DNA from: Waddliaceae bacterium
Lineage (GTDB): Bacteria > Chlamydiota > Chlamydiia > Chlamydiales > SLFE01
Direction of reading: 5' to 3'
DNA length: 6,573 bases
Assembly (NCBI GenBank): GCA_007124415.1
Contig: SLFE01000219.1
Coordinates: 1-6,573 of the forward strand
In this document: one piece after another, positions 5,688-6,573 of the stretch
How the letters are laid out: the number at the start of each line of letters is the position of its first letter
Position numbering within the stretch: position 1 is the first letter of the stretch
The notes under the pieces: model-generated
Told to the model about the DNA's origin: nothing
The model's input: the letters and a program-made list of their open reading frames with translations, nothing else
Database searches by the model: none
Position numbers and translations under genes: made by a program

Positions 5688-6530
5688 ATGATCATTGCCC
5701 TGTTTCCCAACATACTGAAAAGGCAAACGAAAAGCATTGCCATCGGCATCCGGGAATTCCTCATTAAGGAGGGGGTCACGGTTGTCGTTGAGGATGATGA
5801 GGCCGAACACCTTGGGGCCGAGAAACTCTCATCGGTAGACCCATCTGAAATCGATTACATCATCACTTTGGGCGGAGACGGAACGATTCTGCGCGTTCTT
5901 CACAAACATCCCGAGCTGGCGGCTCCGATTCTCGGAGTCAATATGGGAAGTTTGGGATTTTTAGCCGATATTCCTGTTCCCGAGATCTATCCCAGCTTGC
6001 AAGACCTTATCAAGGGCGAATGTAAAATTCTTGAAAGGATGATGATCGAGGGTGAGACATTGAAAGGGGATAAATTTTTTTCAGTCAACGATATGGTGAT
6101 CCACCGGGCACGAAATCCCAGCCTTGTCGACCTTGCCCTCCATGTCGACGGCTATTACCTCAATACTTTTTCGGCAGACGGCATTATCATTGCAACCCCG
6201 TGCGGCTCCACCGCCTACTCTCTTGCCGCCGGCGGGCCAATCATCGAGCCGGGAATAGAGGCGACTTGCATCACGCCTATCAGCCCGCATACAATATCCA
6301 ACAGGCCAATCGTTATCCGTCCTTCTGAAAACATTCAGATACAGTATCTAAGTGAACTTGATCCGGTTGAAATCACGAATGACGGCATGTCATGCCATAC
6401 AATGAAAACAGGAGAAGTTTTCACGATCAAGCTTTCCGAGAAGAAGTTCCGCCTCGTCGCACTTCGGCGGCACGACTATTTCAGCACTCTTCGCACCAAG
6501 CTTGGGTGGACGGGTAAAATGCGCAATTAA
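5688..6530 (+). CDS. nadK: NAD kinase
   Basis: NadK phosphorylates NAD to NADP in the cytoplasm and so sets the NADPH pool. The 280-residue product is normal length. It has the diagnostic GGDGT (62-66, with catalytic Asp64), NMGSLGFL soon after, the NAD-contact motif NDMVIHR (134-140), and DGIIIATPCGSTAYS (164-178) running into LAAGGPI. ISPHTISNRPIV follows in the C-terminal beta domain. The ATG lies 5 bases after the dxs stop codon, and GAGGT at the end of dxs (5676-5680), 7 bases before the ATG, serves as ribosome binding site, so it is tightly coupled to dxs. NADPH is needed by IspC, the enzyme after Dxs, which gives a loose functional link. As I remember it, pyruvate kinase follows dxs in Chlamydia, so this position may be lineage-specific. 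Confidence 0.95.
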   Translation: MIIALFPNILKRQTKSIAIGIREFLIKEGVTVVVEDDEAEHLGAEKLSSVDPSEIDYIITLGGDGTILRVLHKHPELAAPILGVNMGSLGFLADIPVPEIYPSLQDLIKGECKILERMMIEGETLKGDKFFSVNDMVIHRARNPSLVDLALHVDGYYLNTFSADGIIIATPCGSTAYSLAAGGPIIEPGIEATCITPISPHTISNRPIVIRPSENIQIQYLSELDPVEITNDGMSCHTMKTGEVFTIKLSEKKFRLVALRRHDYFSTLRTKLGWTGKMRN

Positions 6531-6573
6531 CCCTTGGTTTTTGAACATTTGACCCCTGATTGCGACCCTAATC

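Noticed and set aside
6511..6540. Possible terminator hairpin at the end of nadK (GGGT...ACCC followed by a T-rich stretch)
   Set aside because: The stem is only four base pairs before a mismatch, overlaps the nadK stop codon and is followed by an interrupted T run; too weak to call.
6531..6573. Last 43 bases after nadK
   Set aside because: No start codon with a ribosome binding site, no strong hairpin and no repeat could be supported; too short to judge.

Overview
The window looks like a piece of a chromosome from the phylum Chlamydiae, probably an environmental ('Chlamydia-like') lineage. The evidence is gene order and protein style. A tpiA gene stands next to xseA-xseB-dxs, an order I remember from Chlamydia. 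The Dxs protein carries features I associate with chlamydial Dxs: a GGHLASNLG...ELTVALHYVF N-terminus, GHAGTAL, and GDA in place of GDG in the thiamine diphosphate motif. The partial gene at the left edge encodes a eukaryote-like F-box, a domain known from amoeba-associated chlamydiae. By hand count the core genes are about 50% G+C in the lines I sampled, which is high for this phylum, so genus is left open.

Layout. On the minus strand: a partial F-box protein gene that runs off the left edge (1-564), a 104-base spacer with a possible promoter and a 13-base palindrome, then secG (669-959) and tpiA (970-1746), which form a tight pair transcribed leftward. A 132-base divergent intergenic region (1747-1878) carries a clear -10 box for the rightward genes. 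On the plus strand: a 103-residue protein of unknown function (1879-2190), xseA (2216-3562), xseB (3546-3803), dxs (3793-5682) and nadK (5688-6530), all overlapping or separated by at most 25 bases, so probably one operon. The last 43 bases hold no recognisable feature. No stretch over 300 bases lacks a gene. I saw no tRNA, rRNA, CRISPR array or insertion sequence.

How the genes relate. TpiA supplies glyceraldehyde 3-phosphate, which Dxs condenses with pyruvate to start the MEP isoprenoid pathway. NadK makes NADP, whose reduced form later MEP and biosynthetic steps need. XseA and XseB are the two subunits of exonuclease VII. SecG belongs to the SecYEG translocon. Most of the window is ordinary housekeeping. 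The points worth a second look are the F-box protein with its homopolymer tracts and lower G+C, an A9 run in the xseA/xseB overlap where loss of one A would fuse the two subunits, and the unrecognised first gene of the rightward operon.
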